DNA from: Avena insularis | Taxonomy: Eukaryota; Streptophyta; Magnoliopsida; Poales; Poaceae | Length of the DNA: 64,000 nucleotides | Assembly (NCBI GenBank): GCA_023614405.1 | Contig: CM042684.1 | Location: forward strand, 203,924,941-203,988,940 | Reading direction: 5' to 3' | In this document: in pieces, positions 43,251-56,494 of the stretch | How positions within the stretch are numbered: the first letter of the stretch is position 1 | Layout of the letters: every line of letters starts with the position of its first letter | The notes under the pieces: model-generated | The model's database searches: none | Told to the model about the DNA's origin: nothing | Seen by the model: only the letters and a program-made list of their open reading frames with translations | Position numbers and translations under genes: made by a program

Positions 43251-46200
43251 TGTAACTACCTCGGTGAATTACGCTCCTAGTTACAAGCCTGGATGAACAG
43301 AAATGGTTGAAATAGTACGGTGGGGCCCAAATGCCACTCACAGGTAGACCTTTCGGCCGTCCAAACCATTTCCAAACATCGGGACAAGAACGGGCGGCGT
43401 AATCGGCAGGCGAAGGGATCAACTACATACACAAATGAGTATGTATGCAAGCCACCATACAACAGTACATCAGAGCCATTCCATCTAAAAAGAAAGGAAA
43501 TATAGCAACGCCATACGGCAAGATCCAAATATCCCAGATAGATATAATAGTTTAGGATATCTCCTCATACAACAATCAACAGAGTATCAAGCGGAAGCGG
43601 AAGACAAAATCCGAGTACGGATAAGAAGGAAATCGGCATAAGATGCCCCATAAATAAGCAGATCCCGCCCACAGATCTCATGGATCCCCGTTCCGGAAAT
43701 CTCTACACCGAATGATCGTTGCCCACATCTTCCGTCTCTTCCACCCAGTATCCATCTTGCGAGTGTACCTGTTCATCTGAACCAATAATCTATCGTGTGA
43801 GACCCTAGGGGTACTCAGCATGTCTTTATGCCTCTAAAGGGGACACAACCTGGGGTGACGCAATTGCAGCAAAAGATAAACCCTAACAATTCTATAGATA
43901 ATCGCTAACCACCCGCCTAACCAAACATAGACGGATGTCCGTGAATTAATAACAACAGTTATAACGGTAAAACAACAGATCCATCTTCCTCCTCGCTTAC
44001 CGACGAGGAAGCGGACGAACAACCCCCATCCGTTGGCAGTTTTATTAATCATTCCGTGAGTATTGCACTATTTACTAGTTAGGTACCTGGTCTAGTCAAA
44101 TTAAAAGCGGTACTTTAGTTATTCTTGTCTATGATCGAGAAACTATGCTCCAAGTCGTCCATGACCGCGGACACGACTTCAGAAAGTTTTACCCTGCAGG
44201 GGTGCACAAATAGCAACACACACTCGATATGCCTCGGAAAAACCAAATCAAAACCCAACGAGGCAGTCACGACAAAGCAATCACAGGATTCAGAAATATT
44301 TCAGGGGGCCACCCCATTGAGCTACCCGCAACGAAGTTAGCTGACTCCGAGACGGCCTCAAGGTTTGTGGAGCCGGCTGTAAACGATCGAACCCGAAGTG
44401 TGGTGAGCTTGTCGATACAGCGAAAACGGGTCACGGCCCTAAACAGTACAGTGTACATTACCTCGCACAATCTTAAATTAAAGCAGTAAAGCATGGCATA
44501 AGTACAGGATAGTAAATAAATCCTCAAACTAGTTTGTGGCCCCAAGAAATAAGAATGAATCAAGCTCTGGCTCAGGGGGGTTCATAAGCCTCCCGGATGT
44601 GGATAGCGCGAATATTCAAGGAACAGGAATCAAGTACTCGGGGTCCTACGGGACACAAGTGAGCCTGAAAAACCAAATCACAGATATGGCTCACCGGTGC
44701 CACTTTCATTAGTTATCCCATTACTACTCAGGTTAAGTTGTTTAGGTACCTCGTTATCCATCAGACACTCACATACCCTACACATGCTGTTCTACGACTC
44801 GCATGGCTCAAACAACTCCTGTAGTAATGGCTCATAGGATGGGGGGAACAAGCTTCGGTGGGGTTTGAAAGTAAAAGCTATGCAATACTTGGGATTCAAT
44901 TTAATGCAATCGCGACTCAATGATGCAAGAATAAGAAAGAGGCAATAGGTACTATATGTATGCAAGCATGTGGTAGTGCTTGCCTGGCAGCTCAGTTGAA
45001 GCAAGTGATGGATCTGGGTAGTGCTCCTGGTTCTCTTGATATATCCCACGCCAGCCTATTCGAAGAAGAACCAAACAAACAAGGGCCAACATAAATAAAG
45101 TGCACAGGCATATGAATAAATGCATCAAGCAAACAATCATGCCATGATGAATGATGCACAATTTGCATGGCAATAAGGTAGCATGGCATGGGTGAGGTGT
45201 GGAAACAAGAATAAACCACTTTATTGAGTTTTAGCCCCATTTTAATCTCATATTAGTTGCTGTATACTTTATATTTATATGATGCATGCTTCAATTCAAA
45301 CCATGGAATACATAAACAGAAAGGTCTCGTCGAGCTAATTATTTTAGACATATCATTTGTTAAATTTGGAGTTATAAAACAAAAGATATTAATTAATTAA
45401 GACAAAAGGGCATTTTATTGTAATTTAAATAAACTTGGAAAATAAAGTGTTCAAAATATATTTTAGATGTCATATTTGAATTCCTCACATTTTTCTGATT
45501 CGAAAACATATATTATTTGTATTAATTGGATTAATATTTTAAAAGTTATTTAAAAACAGAAATAAATTTGAATTTGAATTAATTTGGAAAAGATTTGAAT
45601 TTAAACAGATAGACTGAATTACTTTTTATACTCAGGGTTAGCCAGACACAGACGCTGACGGGTGGGCCGCTCTGCTGACTGGGACTTCACAGCGCAGAAA
45701 ACTTATTACACCGCAGCTGCTGCCAGACACAGAGGCCGACAGGTGGGGCTAGCGGCCACGGGGTCCACGCGACAGAAGCGAGCGGGGCAGGCGCTGACGG
45801 ATGGGGCCAAGGTGGAGCGCGGGTTGATGGGTACGAAAGGCCAGGGGGTTTTCGGGAAGATGGCCACGGTGGCTGTCTGGTGGGGCCTGCGGACCACGGG
45901 TTGATCAGAAAAAGAACGGAGGGCTAAACTGCAAAACGACCACAGCCGTACTGTGGATCTTCTTTCTCTGCCTCGCGTGACCGATCGATGCACATCTGGC
46001 GCGGGTGCGGCGCGCGGGACTCGATCCTGGGACCTAGGGCTCATGTGGCGGAACCCTACTGGCCTGGGCTTGGTGTCAGGGAGGGTCGGCGCGGCCTAGA
46101 TAGGGTGTTTGCGACTTGGGAGCGAGCAGAAACGAACGCCGGGCGACAGAGGCCGTTCGGCGCTTTGACCGCAAGCACAGCGACGGCAGCGAGGCGGATC

Positions 46201-48000
46201 ATGTCAGGGCTACTGAGATGCTCACCGAGAGGATGTTGGCGTGGACGGAACGGGCAGGGAGCGACGATCGTCGGTGATGCGCAGACAGAGGACTAGGGTT
46301 TCGGTGGCGTCGGCGTGCAGCGGTGATGCAGGCCTCCTCCTCCTCGGCTGCGGGTTCGGGGCGTCTGAGGCACGTCCCTGGTACTCCTCGATCACCTCCC
46401 CATCGTGCTCGTCGCTGGTGCACGGTGTAGCCTGAGGGCCAAGGGTTCGGCGATGGGAGGGTAGGCAATGGAGAAGAGAGGGAGGGAGCAGGGCGTCCTT
46501 GGGGTAGATCTGGGAGAGGCAGAGAGGTGGTAGGAGGAGGATAAAGCCGAGAGGGAGAGGGGAATGCCGTGGGGAGGTGGGTGGATGAAAAGGTGGCTCG
46601 GGTGCCACCTTTCTCTACCTCTCCTCACGTGCTCTGGTCGGGCAGGAGGCAGGGCAGGGCGAGGGGCAGGTAGATAGGGACGTCCAGGTGGGGTAGGGTG
46701 AGGCCAGGAGGGAGGCTCGGGGTGGCGGGGCCCTTGTGGCATAGAGAGAGAAGAGAGAGGGAGGAGCTCGGGTTGGGCTAGGGTAGGAGCTAGGCTCGGT
46801 TAGGGTTTAGGTTTGGTGGGGTAGCTAGGTGGGCCAGGGAGAGGGGCCAGGTGGTCAGGTGGGGCCAGCAAAGAAGAGAGAAGAGAGAGGCCGAGAGAGA
46901 GGGAGAAGGGAGAGGGGTAGCTCGGGCTAGGTGGTTTGGGGCTCGGGTTAGGTTTAGATGGGGGGTGTGGGTTTAGATTAGGATGGGGTAGGAGGGGGTA
47001 TGGTTAGATTAGGTATAGATGAGGGTGTGGTTAGAGAGAGAGGAAAGATGTGGTGGTGTAACCCTTTGACAAGATCAAGCTTGATCAACACAAGTTCAAA
47101 CTAGATAGCCAAAAGAGAGAAAGGAAGAGAAGGTGGTGATGGGGTGGATAGAGATGGTGATGAGGTTTAAGCAAGATCAAAATAGATCAAGCCAAAAGAA
47201 GGGGTAGAGATAGAGATGATTCACTCAAAATCAAATAAAAACCAAAGACTAGAAAAGGTGGCACTTGCATGGCCCATGCAAAAATATTTATTGCCATGTT
47301 GATTCTTGTGAAAACAATATTATTACATGGCATTATTATTATGCATTTCCAAAATTGGAATAAAAGCCAAGCAAAAAGATTTAAAAAGGATGCCCCATGT
47401 GGAATAGATGGAGATGACCATGTTTGAATAGAAATGGGACTTGCTAGTGTGTAGGTACCACTAGATGCACAATAGTCCCAAAATACCCCAACATGAGCAT
47501 AATTCCATAATAATCCATAAGGGAGCTAGGAACAAGGGTTCCACTCACAGGGCATGCAAAGGTGGCCATGTGGCTCTCATATATCACTATTGTGAAAACA
47601 ACATGATGCTAAGATGAGAGCATGTGGACAAGAATTGGATCCATCCCAAACCACATGAGCTAGAGGTAAACCAATAAATGCCAAGCTAATATTTAGTTGG
47701 ATGGTGGAATTATAAGGTGGTGAAAGAAAGGTGGTGGAGTTAATAAGAGATATGCCCCCAACTCAACTTGGGAATTAAACAATATATCAAGAACCAAATA
47801 CAATATCAAGAAGCAAATACAATTACTAATGCATATGAGATAAGAACCAAAGCAAAAAGGGTTTTATATGATGCTCAAATGCAAGGTGGCATGATGACAT
47901 GAGCATGATATAATGATGATGCAACAATTATATATTTGAAGTAACATATATATAGACTAGGCTAGTAGCATTGCAATTGTTAGACAATTGGGATGCTACA
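43251..48000 (-). repeat. D 3' LTR, 4750 bp
   Basis: It starts TGTAACTACCTCGG and ends GGGATGCTACA. It is AT-rich at 45240-45630, GC-rich at 45640-46200 and GA-rich at 46500-47060, where open frames arise from composition only. It aligns end to end with 51006-55751; most of it is nearly identical but 44260-44650 and 45700-46480 differ in clustered indels. Confidence 0.88.
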
Positions 48001-51000
48001 ACTCTCCCCCACTAAACAAGAATCTCGCCCCGAGATTCCTAGGAAAGAAACAACACAAGAAGAGGCGGGTGTTCGGAACGAAGATGACCCTCACGTTCCC
48101 CAAGATGATGAGAACTGAATGGTGCGACCCCTACACCTTGCAAAACTTGCTAGACTTGTTGCGAGTCTTGCGTTTTGCTAGAGAAACAACGGATTAGAAG
48201 AATTGAAGGATTGTCGTGAGACAAGAAGGATAGGATGAACATAGCTTCGGTTTTCTCAAGAAACATGATAAAAGAGAAGATCCACTTGAGAAAGAAGGGA
48301 CAAGATGATTCATCATGGATTCTCAAAGGCACACCGTTAAGATTAAAGATTTTCCGATACTAGAGAGGATGGATCTTTATCTCGCCGGAAGAAAAGAGCT
48401 AGGTTGGAGAGGTTTGAACCACTATGACAATAGCATCGTATCCTCTCTCGGATTTGAGAAAAGAAGTACGGAAACAATATTGCCTTCAAACAATAGAGTC
48501 CCTTGATAACAACAGAAAGATCGAGTTAGACATCGCCGGATTAGATTCTTCTTGCGCCGGTAAGACCCAAGGATCACGCCATTGAGGTGCGCGGATATAA
48601 CTTCCAGAGACGGATGTGAAGCCAGATCATGGTGGAATCCCGAGAAGCAAAGAATATGGAGGATCTGGAGTTTATTGTAGAGATACTTATTGCTTTCTTT
48701 AGCCTTGAGGCTAACGCAATAGATTTGCGGCTGATGGCATCAACCATAATCGGCTTTACCACAGAAAAAGAATTGAGGAAACAAAGAGAGAGATAGTTTC
48801 CTTTCATCTTGTTTGTGGATGTCGAACACCGGTAGGATGACGAGGACAGAAAAAGAGTTTGCGTTTGCTTCCACCAGATAATTGAATATTTTGCTCCGTG
48901 TAGGAAAAGACGAGATCACCAACAAGAGATTATTGATTACTTTCTTCGAGGGAGCACTCCGGAAAAACAAGGACGGAAGTAAAAGTATCGAGGGATAAAG
49001 GCCACTTCTAACTTCCGTGGAATGAGTGAAATCACATTAATTTACCAATTCAATGTACAAGAGCGAATGATAAGAGTAGTGGTATGGTAGCTACTCCATC
49101 CCGCACTCAAAGCATTACTCCGTACATGAATAAGAAAACCATGCAACCCAACTACCGAAACAGACTGAAGGTATTGACAAGGATAACTCATGGAACTCCG
49201 TTAGAAACAAGGATAGATGCAAACGATTCACCGGATCCAAGATAGATAAGGGTGTTGATGTTGTCGTCATATCATAAGTAACAAGCCACCGGAAAGATAT
49301 GAAGGAAGATCCGGAGACAACTACAAGATTCCACAGATAAAGAAAAAGATAACACCACTTGAACATAAGGATTACAAAAGATCTGGAAAATCTTCATGGC
49401 CTCCGGTGGATTGAGCATAGATGATAGAGCGAGAGGATTCAAAAGATCACTTAACGAGATAGAGGTGAAAGAACTCCATGTTCTCCTTGAAAAGATTGAG
49501 AAAGATTTAGTAGGCTTGAGGAAAACTATGGCGGAACGACGATGATATCTTGCCAACAAGGAACAACTCCGGATTGGTTGAAGATGGAAGATGGCATTAA
49601 CAATGAACTTGCTGATTCCAGAATTGAAGCCATGTATTTAGCAGATGGACGTGGTCGAGATAGGTGACTTCAAGAAGCCAGAATTTACGCTTTGAGAGCT
49701 TTGCACACAGGCAGTGCTCACGAAGCTTGAGAGAAAGAGACATAGATGATCTTCCATGTCCTTCCATTGATATTGAATAGGCAAGCATATTAACAACATA
49801 TACCACCATGGATTAACAGGATATTCCCAGAATATCAAGTTCAAAAGGCGGGAGAAACGAACAAATGCTCGAAACACTTTCTGAGCTCAACGCTCTTAGA
49901 AAGATCAATATTAAGAGCACGGGTTCGTGTTGAAGAAGATGCACTAGAAGAATAGATTATCTGGTCCTTCGGAAGAAAAAGAGATGTCACCTGGTTCACA
50001 TTGTCGATTGGATCACCGGTCACAAGATAAAGAGATCTTGGAGGAAAAAAAAAGATGATAGCTCATACCTCGAGCAAAGCTACCAGAGACGAAAAGATGT
50101 GCAGATATGGAGTTCAAAAAGATGTGCAGCATGATGGACAGATGATAGACCGCCGTAGTGCCTTTGGAAGCTCCGGATTGCCAAAGATGCTTGAATATGC
50201 ATAGATATGATCACGGTGTACCTGCGTTGATAGCATTGTCCATATTCCAATCGACACTTATCATGAGTGGAATATAGCTATGCCGAGAACCAAATTACAA
50301 TCACCAGCATCAGATCGACACAGGTTATGTAATTAGCCCCAGAGAAAAGGAGACGAAAAGAAACTCTAGGATTAAGCGCCGGTTACAAAAGAATGAGTTA
50401 GCATGGACATGCTGATAAAAGGGAGATAGGTAATGTTTCACACACAACTAAAAAGGAGTGTGGAAACACAGATGCATCAAAGAAAATTTTTCCGCAATTT
50501 TCGGCATTAAAATACCAATAGATGCGCAAAATCTCTTATCAGATAGAGATTAGCAACTGATGTTTACACAGAAAGAGGAGTTGCTAGAAGGAAGGACACC
50601 CTTAAGAAGATGGCACCGGTTAACAAGAAGTCAGATAGATCGCGCCGGTTTGCAAAAGCCTGTTAGTATGGAATGTACCAACAGTTGATAACCAAAGGCA
50701 GATAAGATAACAAGTTGGATGCAACAGATAGACAAGGAATTACACACACACACACACACTCACACATTCTATGGTACTACGGAAACCCAGAACACGTGAA
50801 TCCTAGTTTGAATTTTAAGAAGAGGATTGAAAACGTTTCACTTCCTTACCAGAAAAGGGTGGTGGGTGGGTAAGAAGAAAAGTGGAAGCAGTCCTACTCT
50901 CGCGTTTTTTTTTTCCCTAGTATACATAACTACCAAAAATATTTGCTAGACAGACAACGACCATTTGGCTGAGACCCTGAAGGTCGGGATGGCTCTGATA

Positions 51001-51005
51001 CCAAT
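48001..51005 (-). other. D internal domain, non-coding
   Basis: At the left edge the reversed polypurine tract CTCTCCCCCAC is followed by sequence whose minus-strand reading gives I-S-G-R-D-S-C-L, resembling the last residues of a chromovirus polyprotein, where R-D-E-I-L-V is usual. At the right edge the primer site reads TTGGTATCAGAGCC on the minus strand (complement of 50990-51003). Between them only frames under about 100 codons occur, none with a domain I know. A (CA)n run is at 50744-50765. In LARDs such cores are thought to act as RNA for packaging. Confidence 0.75.
50990..51003 (-). other. D primer-binding site (tRNA-Met type)
   Basis: The minus strand reads TTGGTATCAGAGCC starting two bases inside the 5' LTR edge, a full match to the initiator Met-tRNA type used by many plant LTR elements. 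Confidence 0.85.
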
Positions 51006-54000
51006 TGTAACTACCTCGGTGAATTACGCTCCTAGTTACAAGCCCGGATGAACAGAAATGGTTGAAATAGTACGGTGGGGCCCAAATGCCACTCACAGGT
51101 AGACCTTTCGGCCGTCCCAACCATTTCCAAACATCGGGACAAGAACGGGCGGCGTAATCGGCAGGCGAAGGGATCAACTACATACACAAATGAGTATGTA
51201 TGCAAGCCACCATACAACAGTACATCAGAGCCATTCCATCTAAAAAGGAAGGAAATATAGCAACGCCATACGGCAAGATCCAAATATCCCAGATAGATAT
51301 AATAGTTTAGGATATCTCCTCATACAACAATCAACAGAGTATCAAGCGGAAGCGGAAGACAAAATCCGAGTACGGATAAGAAGCAAATCGGCATAAGATG
51401 CCCCAAAAATAAGCAGATCCCGCCCACAGATCTCATGGATCCCCGTTCCCGGAATCTCTACACCGAATGATCGTTGCCCACATCTTCCGTCTCTTCCACC
51501 CACTATCCATCTTGCGAGTGTACCTGTTCAACTGAACCAATAATTTATCGTGTGAGACGCTAGGGGTACTCAGCAAGTCTTTATGCCTCTAAAGGGGACA
51601 CAACCTAGGGTGACGCAATTGCAGCAAAAGATAAACCCTAACAATTCTATAGATAATCGCTAACCACCCGCCTAACCAAAAATAGACGGATGTCCGTGAA
51701 TTAATAACAACAGTTATAACGGTAAAACAATAGATCCATCCTCCTCCTCGCTTACCGACGAGGAAGCGGACGAACAACCCCCATCCGTTGGCAGTTTTAT
51801 TAACCATTCCGTGAGTATTGCACTATTTACTAGTCAGGTACCTGGTCTAGTCAAGTTAAAAGCGGTACTTTAGTTATTCTTGTCTATGATCGAGAAACTA
51901 TGCTCCAAGTCGTCCATGACCGCGGACACGGCTTTCAGAAAGTTTTACCCTGCAGGGGTGCACAAATAGCAACACACACTCGATATGCCTCGGAAAAACC
52001 AAATCAAAACCCAACGAGGCGATCCACAAAGCAATCACAGGATTCAGAAATATTTCAGGGGGCCACCCCATTGAGCTACCCGCAATGAAGTTAGCTGACT
52101 CCGAGACGGCCTCAAGGTTTGTGGAGCCGGCTGTAAACGACTGGGAACCCGAAAGTGTGACTGAGCTTGTCGATACAGCGAAAACGGTCCACGCCCTAAG
52201 CGACAAAGGTACATTACCTCGCACAATCTTAAATTAAAGCAGTAAAGCATGGCATAAGTACAGGATAGTAAATAAATCCTCAAACTAGTTTGTGGCCCCA
52301 AGAAATAAGAATGAATCAAGCTCTGGCTCAGGGGGGTTCATAAGCCTCCCGGATGTGGATATCTCGAATATTAAAGGAACAGGAATCAATTAATCGGGGT
52401 CCTCACGGACACAAGTGAGCCTGAAAAACCAAATCACAGATATGGCTCACCGGTGCCACTTTCATTAGTTATCCCATTACTACTCAGGTTAAGTTGTTTA
52501 GGTACCTCGTTATCCATCAGACACTCACATACCCTACACATGCTGTTCTACGACTCGCATGGCTCAAACAACTCCCGTAGTAATGGCTCATAGGATGGGG
52601 GGAACAAGCTTCGGTGGGGTTTGAAAGTAAAAGCTATGCAATACTTGGGATTCAATTTAATGCAATCGCGACTCAATGATGCAAGAATAAGAAAGAGGCA
52701 ATAGGTACTATATGTATGCAAGCATGTGGTAGTGCTTGCCTGGCAGCTCAGTTGAAGCAAGTGATGGATCTGGGTAGTGCTCTTGGTTCCCTTGATATAT
52801 CCCCTGCTCAGCGTCTATTCGAAGAAGAACCAAACAAACAAGGGCCAACATAAATAAAGTGCACAGGCATATGAATAAATGCATCAAGCAAACAATCATG
52901 CCATGATGAATGATGCACAATTTGCATGGCAATAAGGTAGCATGGCATGGGCGAGGTGTGGAAACAAGAATAAACCACTTTATTGAGTTTTAGCCCCATT
53001 TTAATCTCATATTAGTTGCTGTATACTTTATATTTATATGATGCATGCTTCAATTCAAACCATGTAATGCATAAACAGAAAGATCTCGTCGAGCTAATCA
53101 TTTTAGACATATCATTTGTTAAATTTGGAGTTATAAAACAAAAGATATTAATTAATTAAGACAAAAGGGCATTTTATTGTAATTTAAATAAACTTGGAAA
53201 ATAAAGTGTTCAAAATATTTTAGATGTCATATTTGAATTCCTCACATTTTTCTGATTCGAAAACATATATTATTTGTATTAATTGGATTAATATTTTAAA
53301 AGTTATTTAAAAACAGAAATAAATTTGAATTTGAATTAATTTGGAAAAGATTTGAATTTAAACAGATAGACTGAATTACTTTTTATACTCAGGGTTAGCC
53401 AGACACAGACGCTGACGGGTGGGCCGCTCTGCTGACTGGGACTTCACAGCGCAGAAAACTTATTACACCTTGTTGCTGCCGCATACCTGAGGACAGTGGG
53501 GCTAAGCGGCCACGGGTCCACGCGAAGCGGCAGGCGCTGACGGATGGGGCCAAGGTGGAGCGCGGGTTGATGGGTACGAAAGGCCAGGGGGTTTTCGGGA
53601 AGATGGCCACGGTGGCTGTCTGGTGGGGCCTGCGGACCGCGGGTTGATCAGAAAAAGAACGGAGGGCTAAACTGCAAAACGACCACAGCCGTACTGTGGA
53701 TCTTCTTTCTCTGCCTCGCGTGACCGATCGATGCGCGTCTGGCGCGGGCGCGGCGCGCGGGACTCGATCCTGGGACCTAGGGCTCGCTGTGAGGCGGAGC
53801 ACCGCGCGGCCTGGGCTTGGTGTCGGGGAGGTCGTGGCCTAGATAGGGTGTTTGCGACTTGGCGAGCGTAAACGAACGCGACGCCGACGCACGAGGCGTT
53901 CGACGCTTTGACCGGCGAGCACAGGCGACGGCAGCGAGGCGGATCATGTCAGGGCGACTGAGATGCTCACCGAGAGGATGTTGGAGTGGTCGGAACAGGC

Positions 54001-55751
54001 AGGGGAGCAGACGATCGTTGGTGATGCAGACGGACAGAGGGACTAGGGTTTCCGGTGGCGTCCCGGCGTGCAGCGGTGATGCAGGCCTCCTCCTCCTCGC
54101 TGGCGGGTTCGGGGCGATGCAGGGGCACGTCCTGGTACTCCTCGATCACCTCCCCGTCGTGCTGCCGCCTGATGCAGTGTAGCCGCGAGGGGCCGAGGTT
54201 CTTGCGGCGATGGGAGGGTAGGCGGTGGAGAAGAGAGGGGAGGGCAGGCGTCCTTGGGGTAGATCTGGGAGAGGCAGAGAGGTGGTAGGAGGAGGATAAA
54301 GCCGAGAGGGAGAGGGGAATGCCATGGGGAGGTGGGTGGATGAAAAGGTGGCTCGGGTGCCACCTTTCTCTACCTCTCCTCACGTGCTCTGGTCGGGCAG
54401 GAGGCAGGGCAGGGCAAGGGGCAGGTAGATAGGGACGTCCAGGTGGGGTAGGGTGAGGCCAGGAGGGAGGCTCAGGGTGGCGGGGCCCTTGTGGCATAGA
54501 GAGAGAAGAGAGAGGGAGGAGCTCGGGTTGGGGATAGGGTAGGAGCTAGGCTCGGTTAGGGTTTAGGTTTGGTGGGGTAGCTAGGTGGGCCAGGGAGAGG
54601 GGCCAGGTGGTCAGGTGGGGCCAGCAAAGAAGAGAGAGGCCGAGAGAGAGGGAGAAGGGAGAGGGGTAGCTCGGGCTAGGTGGTTTGGGGCTCGGGTTAG
54701 GTTTAGATGGGGGGGTGTGGGTTTAGATTAGGATGGGGTAGGAGGGGGTATGGTTAGATTAGGTATAGATGAGGGTGTGGTTAGAGAGAGAGGAAAGATG
54801 TGGTGGTGTAACCCTTTGACAAGATCAAGCTTGATCAACACAAGTTCAAACTAGATAGCCAAAAGAGAGAAAGGAAGAGAAGGTGGTGATGGGGTGGATA
54901 GAGATGGTGATGAGGTTTAAGCAAGATCAAAATAGATCCAGCCAAAAGAAGGGGTAGAGATAGATATGATTCACTCAAAATCAAATAAAAACCAAAGACT
55001 AGGAAAGGTGGCACTTGCATGGCCCATGCAAAAATATTTATTGCCATGTTGATTCTTGTGAAAACAATATTATTACATGGCATTATTATTATGCATTTCC
55101 ACAATTGGAATAAAAGCCAAGCAAAAAGAATTAAAAAGGATGCCCCATGTGGAATAGATGGAGATGACCATGTTTGAATAGAAATGGGACTTGCTAGTGT
55201 GTAGGTACCACTAGATGCACAATAGTCCCAAAATACCCCAACATGAGCATAATTCCATAATAATCCATAAGGGAGCTAGGAACAAGGGTTCCACTCACAG
55301 GGCATGCAAAGGTGGCCATGTGGCTCTCATATATCACTATTGTGAAAACAACATGATGCTAAGATGAGAGCATGTGGACAAGAATTGGATCCATCCCAAA
55401 CCACATGAGCTAGAGGTAAAACCAATAAATGCCAAGCTCATATTTAGTTGGATGGTGGAATTATAAGGTGGTGAAAGAAAGGTGGTGGAGTTAATAAGAG
55501 ATATGCCCCCAACTCAACTTGGGCATTAAATAATATATCAAGAACCAAATACAATATCAAGAAGCAAATACAATTACTAATGCATATGAGATAAGAACCA
55601 AAGCAAAAAGGGTTTTATATGATGCTCAAATGCAAGGTGGCATGATGACATGAGCATGATATAATGATGATGCACCAATTATATATTTGAAGTAACATAT
55701 ATATAGACTAGGCTAGTAGCATTGCAATTGTTAGACAATTGGGATGCTACA
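51006..55751 (-). repeat. D 5' LTR, 4746 bp
   Basis: Full-length partner of 43251-48000. The divergent patches are at 52020-52410 and 53450-54240, the same positions as in the 3' LTR. The outer end GGGATGCTACA is followed by the target repeat ggtgg. Confidence 0.88.
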
Positions 55752-55756
55752 GGTGG

Positions 55757-56494
55757 CCACCGGTCCGATAGAATCCTCGCAAGGAAAGATCGGTCAACGT
55801 GCTCCCTCGTTCCCATGTAGAGAGGGAAGAACACCTTGGAGAGGGTCTTGACGTCTTGGCAAAGGGACACCGATGCCAAGGCCTTGTACAACGAGGGAGG
55901 CGCGATGCAAACTCCAACGAGGTGGTGATGATAGTCGATCCTCTTTGGTAGAAGGGGATGAGGCAAAACTAGAGATTCCACAAAGGTGTTTTCTTTAGTC
56001 TATCATCTATGCCTCAGGGATACATGAGGGGTGGGGGCTCTATTTATAGGCTAGCCACTTACATAGGGGTATTTTGTGCATAATACTAGGGTTGCAACAT
56101 AATAAGCGGTAAATGGGCTGTGGCCCAGCTGTTGAGGCGCGTAGGCCCAGTCTTGACCGTTAGTACCGGTCCTCGGGTCCGGTAGTACCAGACTGAAGCG
56201 GTAGCGGCTTCAGGGGCGGTTTCTCCGGGCTTCAGCTGTCGTCGAGCTCCAGGTCCGGTAGTACCGGTTGGGTAACCGGTAGTACCGCAAGCCAATACCG
56301 GGGCATCCAGAGGCGATGGTGTGGGCTTCAGTCATGGTCGGTAGTACCGCTGAGGCTGAGCGGTAGTACCGGGGCACAGTAGGACCGCTGTTGGGAGCGG
56401 TAGTACCCCTCGCGTCTGTCTTCTTGGGTGACTTGGGGACGAGCTTGAACTTGGCGTTGTAGATGTAGTAGCGTCCGTAGGACGGGCTACATCA
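55757..56494 (-). repeat. C 3' LTR, right piece
   Basis: It continues the LTR after D. A TATA (TATAAATA on the minus strand, complement of 56041-56048), the palindrome cluster 56155-56410 and the hairpin 55854-55880 are present. It ends GGGCTACATCA beside the reversed polypurine tract GCTCCCCCCTT. Around 55757-55850 it differs structurally from the 5' LTR. Confidence 0.82.
56155..56410. repeat. CGGTAGTACCG palindrome cluster in C 3' LTR
   Basis: About ten copies of CGGTAGTACCG or close variants lie about 110 bp upstream of the TATA box in the sense of the element. The 5' LTR has the matching cluster at 61440-61722 and the leader has five to six at 60458-60572. Confidence 0.88.

Larger units (their letters stand above)
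43251..55751 (-). mobile_element. D: LARD-like non-autonomous LTR element with 4.75-kb LTRs
   Basis: The 12.5-kb element has LTRs 43251-48000 and 51006-55751, a 3.0-kb internal domain and a perfect target repeat ggtgg (43246-43250, 55752-55756). It has a Met-type primer site beside 51006 and a polypurine tract beside 48000, giving minus orientation. No gag or pol frame is found. LTRs over 4 kb with a short conserved non-coding core are the signature of Triticeae LARDs such as Sukkula. It is the youngest level in this nest by position. Confidence 0.88.

Noticed and set aside
45706..46742. Open frames of 80-130 codons in the GC-rich part of the D LTRs
   Set aside because: They are on both strands, differ by indels between the two LTR copies and match no domain; composition explains them.
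50744..50765. CA microsatellite as a functional site
   Set aside because: It is a simple dinucleotide run in the D core; nothing else supports a role.
50987..51005. tRNA-like sequence (TGGTATCAGAGCC)
   Set aside because: It is the primer-binding site complementary to the 3' end of tRNA-Met; no cloverleaf is present.
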